50,413 bases of DNA. Origin: Burkholderia paludis. Its GTDB lineage: Bacteria > Pseudomonadota > Gammaproteobacteria > Burkholderiales > Burkholderiaceae. A model generated the notes under the pieces. The model did no database searches. It was not told where the DNA came from and saw only the letters and a program-made list of their open reading frames with translations. Position numbers and translations under genes: made by a program. Positions 50,001-50,413 of the stretch are shown here, piece by piece. The stretch spans positions 1 to 50,413 of the forward strand of contig NZ_JPGL01000074.1 of the NCBI RefSeq assembly GCF_000732615.1, in the 5' to 3' direction. Each line of letters starts with the position of its first letter. The first letter of the stretch is position 1.

Positions 50001-50413
50001 AGCAGTGGCAATACGATGCAGCAGGCGATGTGATCCAGAAGCGCGATCAGCGTTATGGCACGACGAACTATCGGTATGACCCGACTGGTCGTATTGAACA
50101 GGCGGCGGGGCCGGGATTGCCGTCGGAAGTGTTTCGCTGGGATGCGGCGGCTAACCTGGTGTCGAGTGATCACCCGGGTGGCTACGTCGAGCACAACCGG
50201 CTCAAGATGTTCGAGGATAAGCGCTTCGAGTATGACGCGTATGGGCGGTTGGTTCGCAAGGTGAGTGGTCATGGGCCGGCCAAGGAACTGGTTCTGGAGT
50301 ACGACGATTGGAACCAGTTGAAGACCGTCGTGACGAAGGATCGTCTGGGTATCGGGACGACGCATTTCGAATACGACGCGTTTGGTCGGCGGATTCGTAA
50401 GCTCAATGGCAGT
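47027..50413 (+). CDS. PAAR-Rhs type VI effector with prePAAR motif (cut by right edge)
   Basis: The frame starts at GTG 47027, overlapping the chaperone stop, and stays open for all 1129 visible codons. Order: prePAAR motif A8-A9-R10-x2-D13-x3-H17; hydrophobic transmembrane segments (about 22-90); PAAR domain (about 103-195) with GSGNVYVNN, VYINDQPAARVGD and DNVFIGGG; another hydrophobic stretch (about 198-245); a DUF6531-type start of the Rhs shell (PVNVITGSKVLDGTDDTDF, about 254); then many YD repeats such as TRFEYDERGRQTQRIDALGQ, YRYDDRGNLTMTRD and FEYDAYGRLVRK. The Rhs cage would enclose a C-terminal toxin, which lies beyond the window together with its immunity gene. The toxin type cannot be told. 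Confidence 0.95.
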   Translation, partial: MSAENFAAARCKDPIQHTSLLGELVGTVGAVVGSAIVGTLVAEAMEGLVFAGLAVLEIGTAGLATPLVIAIGVGVAVGSGALMEASGMNDAIDDGAKALANSMVPPVIKGRIASGSGNVYVNNEAAARAAKPGDLDTVACTDHPGPQMIADGSGSVYINDQPAARVGDKTTCDGTIAEGSDNVFIGGGTQRVRDVKSATRLGWLGAALGIALAVCGRGKMGWGQFLKSKVPCLAINFLASAFGTWLGSSKKPSAGHPVNVITGSKVLDGTDDTDFVLPGPLPIVWQRFYSSLDDRADSLFGTGWSVPISVELRVAREHGAVTSITYWDEQGRDIVFPAVPPGESHFSVPEGIYLICTAGGHYVVETVDGVYRDFGRARSDADSEALKLWRLEDRNGNWIEVEQEAAGEVMRPARLHDSAGRMLTLVYDKSHARRIAAIELTRGVDGEQPDTLVRYAYNDAGELVAVTDRSGHTARRFAYERGLMVQHTLRGGLQCFYAWEGVGRNARVVRHWTNDGEAYTFNADLAGRTVTITDQIGRVTQWTWNEDQQPTSHTDAEGHVWQLEWNAMRQLVSTTDPAGNTTRFEYDERGRQTQRIDALGQVERTEWNGHYDLPVAETDPANSRWIYRYDDRGNLTMTRDPAGFATEYHRDERGLVHTIRDARGGYKFLEWNGRAQLTSYTDCSGKVTRFAYDARGALARVTDAMGQSTVYETDAMGRVTGIGTADGARQMFRYDAAGRLVEVVDANQRSTRYELNPRGLLIARTDAADRVVRFGYDDAFRLASLTNENRETYRFQYDRRDLVAAQIGLDGHKRTYEYDVCGQGTSVRDGQIETRYERDAIGRLTAKQTAHERCEYLYDKASRIVSAELYTLAARGPSLKNRVSLKYDARGEVVEEYTPTGWLAHTYDELGNRVSTTISGERTIDWLHYGSGHVHQIRVDGAAVADIERDDLHREVLRTQGKLTSHFGYDAVGRRARHAAQRGHAADDLLAKQWQYDAAGDVIQKRDQRYGTTNYRYDPTGRIEQAAGPGLPSEVFRWDAAANLVSSDHPGGYVEHNRLKMFEDKRFEYDAYGRLVRKVSGHGPAKELVLEYDDWNQLKTVVTKDRLGIGTTHFEYDAFGRRIRKLNGS

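Noticed and set aside
47700..50413. YD repeats considered as a DNA repeat array or CRISPR-like array
   Set aside because: The repetition is at protein level (Rhs repeats); there are no regular identical DNA repeats or spacers.

Overview
The window is very GC-rich and densely coded. Its gene content (DUF4148 and DUF3331 proteins, a ZmpB-type metalloprotease, a long-form isocitrate lyase, an oxidative L-fucose cluster ordered as I recall it from B. multivorans, an EagR/Rhs type VI module) points to Burkholderia, most likely the B. cepacia complex and probably a secondary chromosome. This is inferred from gene content; no marker gene such as rRNA is present. No tRNA, rRNA, CRISPR array or insertion sequence was seen.

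Layout. 0-1.8 kb (minus): a 2-oxoglutarate/Fe(II) oxygenase-like gene, a DUF47 phosphate-transport accessory gene and the start of a PiT phosphate transporter. 1.8-2.85 kb: sparse, with one small ORF and a CRP-like palindrome. 2.85-5.6 kb: an AraC regulator facing a deleted aldehyde dehydrogenase remnant and an alpha/beta hydrolase, then a YbjQ-family gene. 5.8-8.85 kb (minus): a secreted M28 aminopeptidase and a ZmpB-like metalloprotease. 9.3-11.4 kb: two AraC-type regulators. 11.6-15.6 kb: a compact tryptophan tryptophylquinone (TTQ) amine dehydrogenase operon (large subunit, MauE, MauD, small subunit, two c-type cytochromes). 15.6-16.1 kb: a decayed LysR gene. 16.3-17.9 kb (minus): isocitrate lyase with a strong palindrome upstream.

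18.5-24.2 kb: a carnitine catabolic operon (CaiX binding protein, dehydrocarnitine-cleaving enzyme, carnitine dehydrogenase, betainyl-CoA thioesterase, an acyl hydrolase candidate, gamma-butyrobetaine hydroxylase). Together these would take gamma-butyrobetaine or carnitine to glycine betaine. 24.4-26.4 kb: DUF4148 protein, an SDR under a TetR-like operator whose regulator seems lost, and a DUF3331 protein. 27.0-36.3 kb: an apparently complete oxidative L-fucose pathway (dehydrogenase, lactonase, dehydratase, second dehydrogenase, FAH-family hydrolase) with an ABC sugar importer and a GntR regulator; the expected end products are pyruvate and lactate.

36.3-39.1 kb (minus): a DadA-like FAD oxidoreductase and a HEAT-repeat protein. 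39.5-42.1 kb: a YfiR-YfiN-YfiB cyclic-di-GMP module. 42.4 kb to the right edge: a type VI secretion module of TssF, VgrG, an EagR (DUF1795) chaperone and a prePAAR-PAAR-Rhs effector that runs off the window with its toxin and immunity gene out of view.

The best leads for follow-up are the amine dehydrogenase operon without MauG, the carnitine operon without a linked regulator, the orphan TetR-type operator, the aceA palindrome, and the tssF-vgrG-eag-rhs module.
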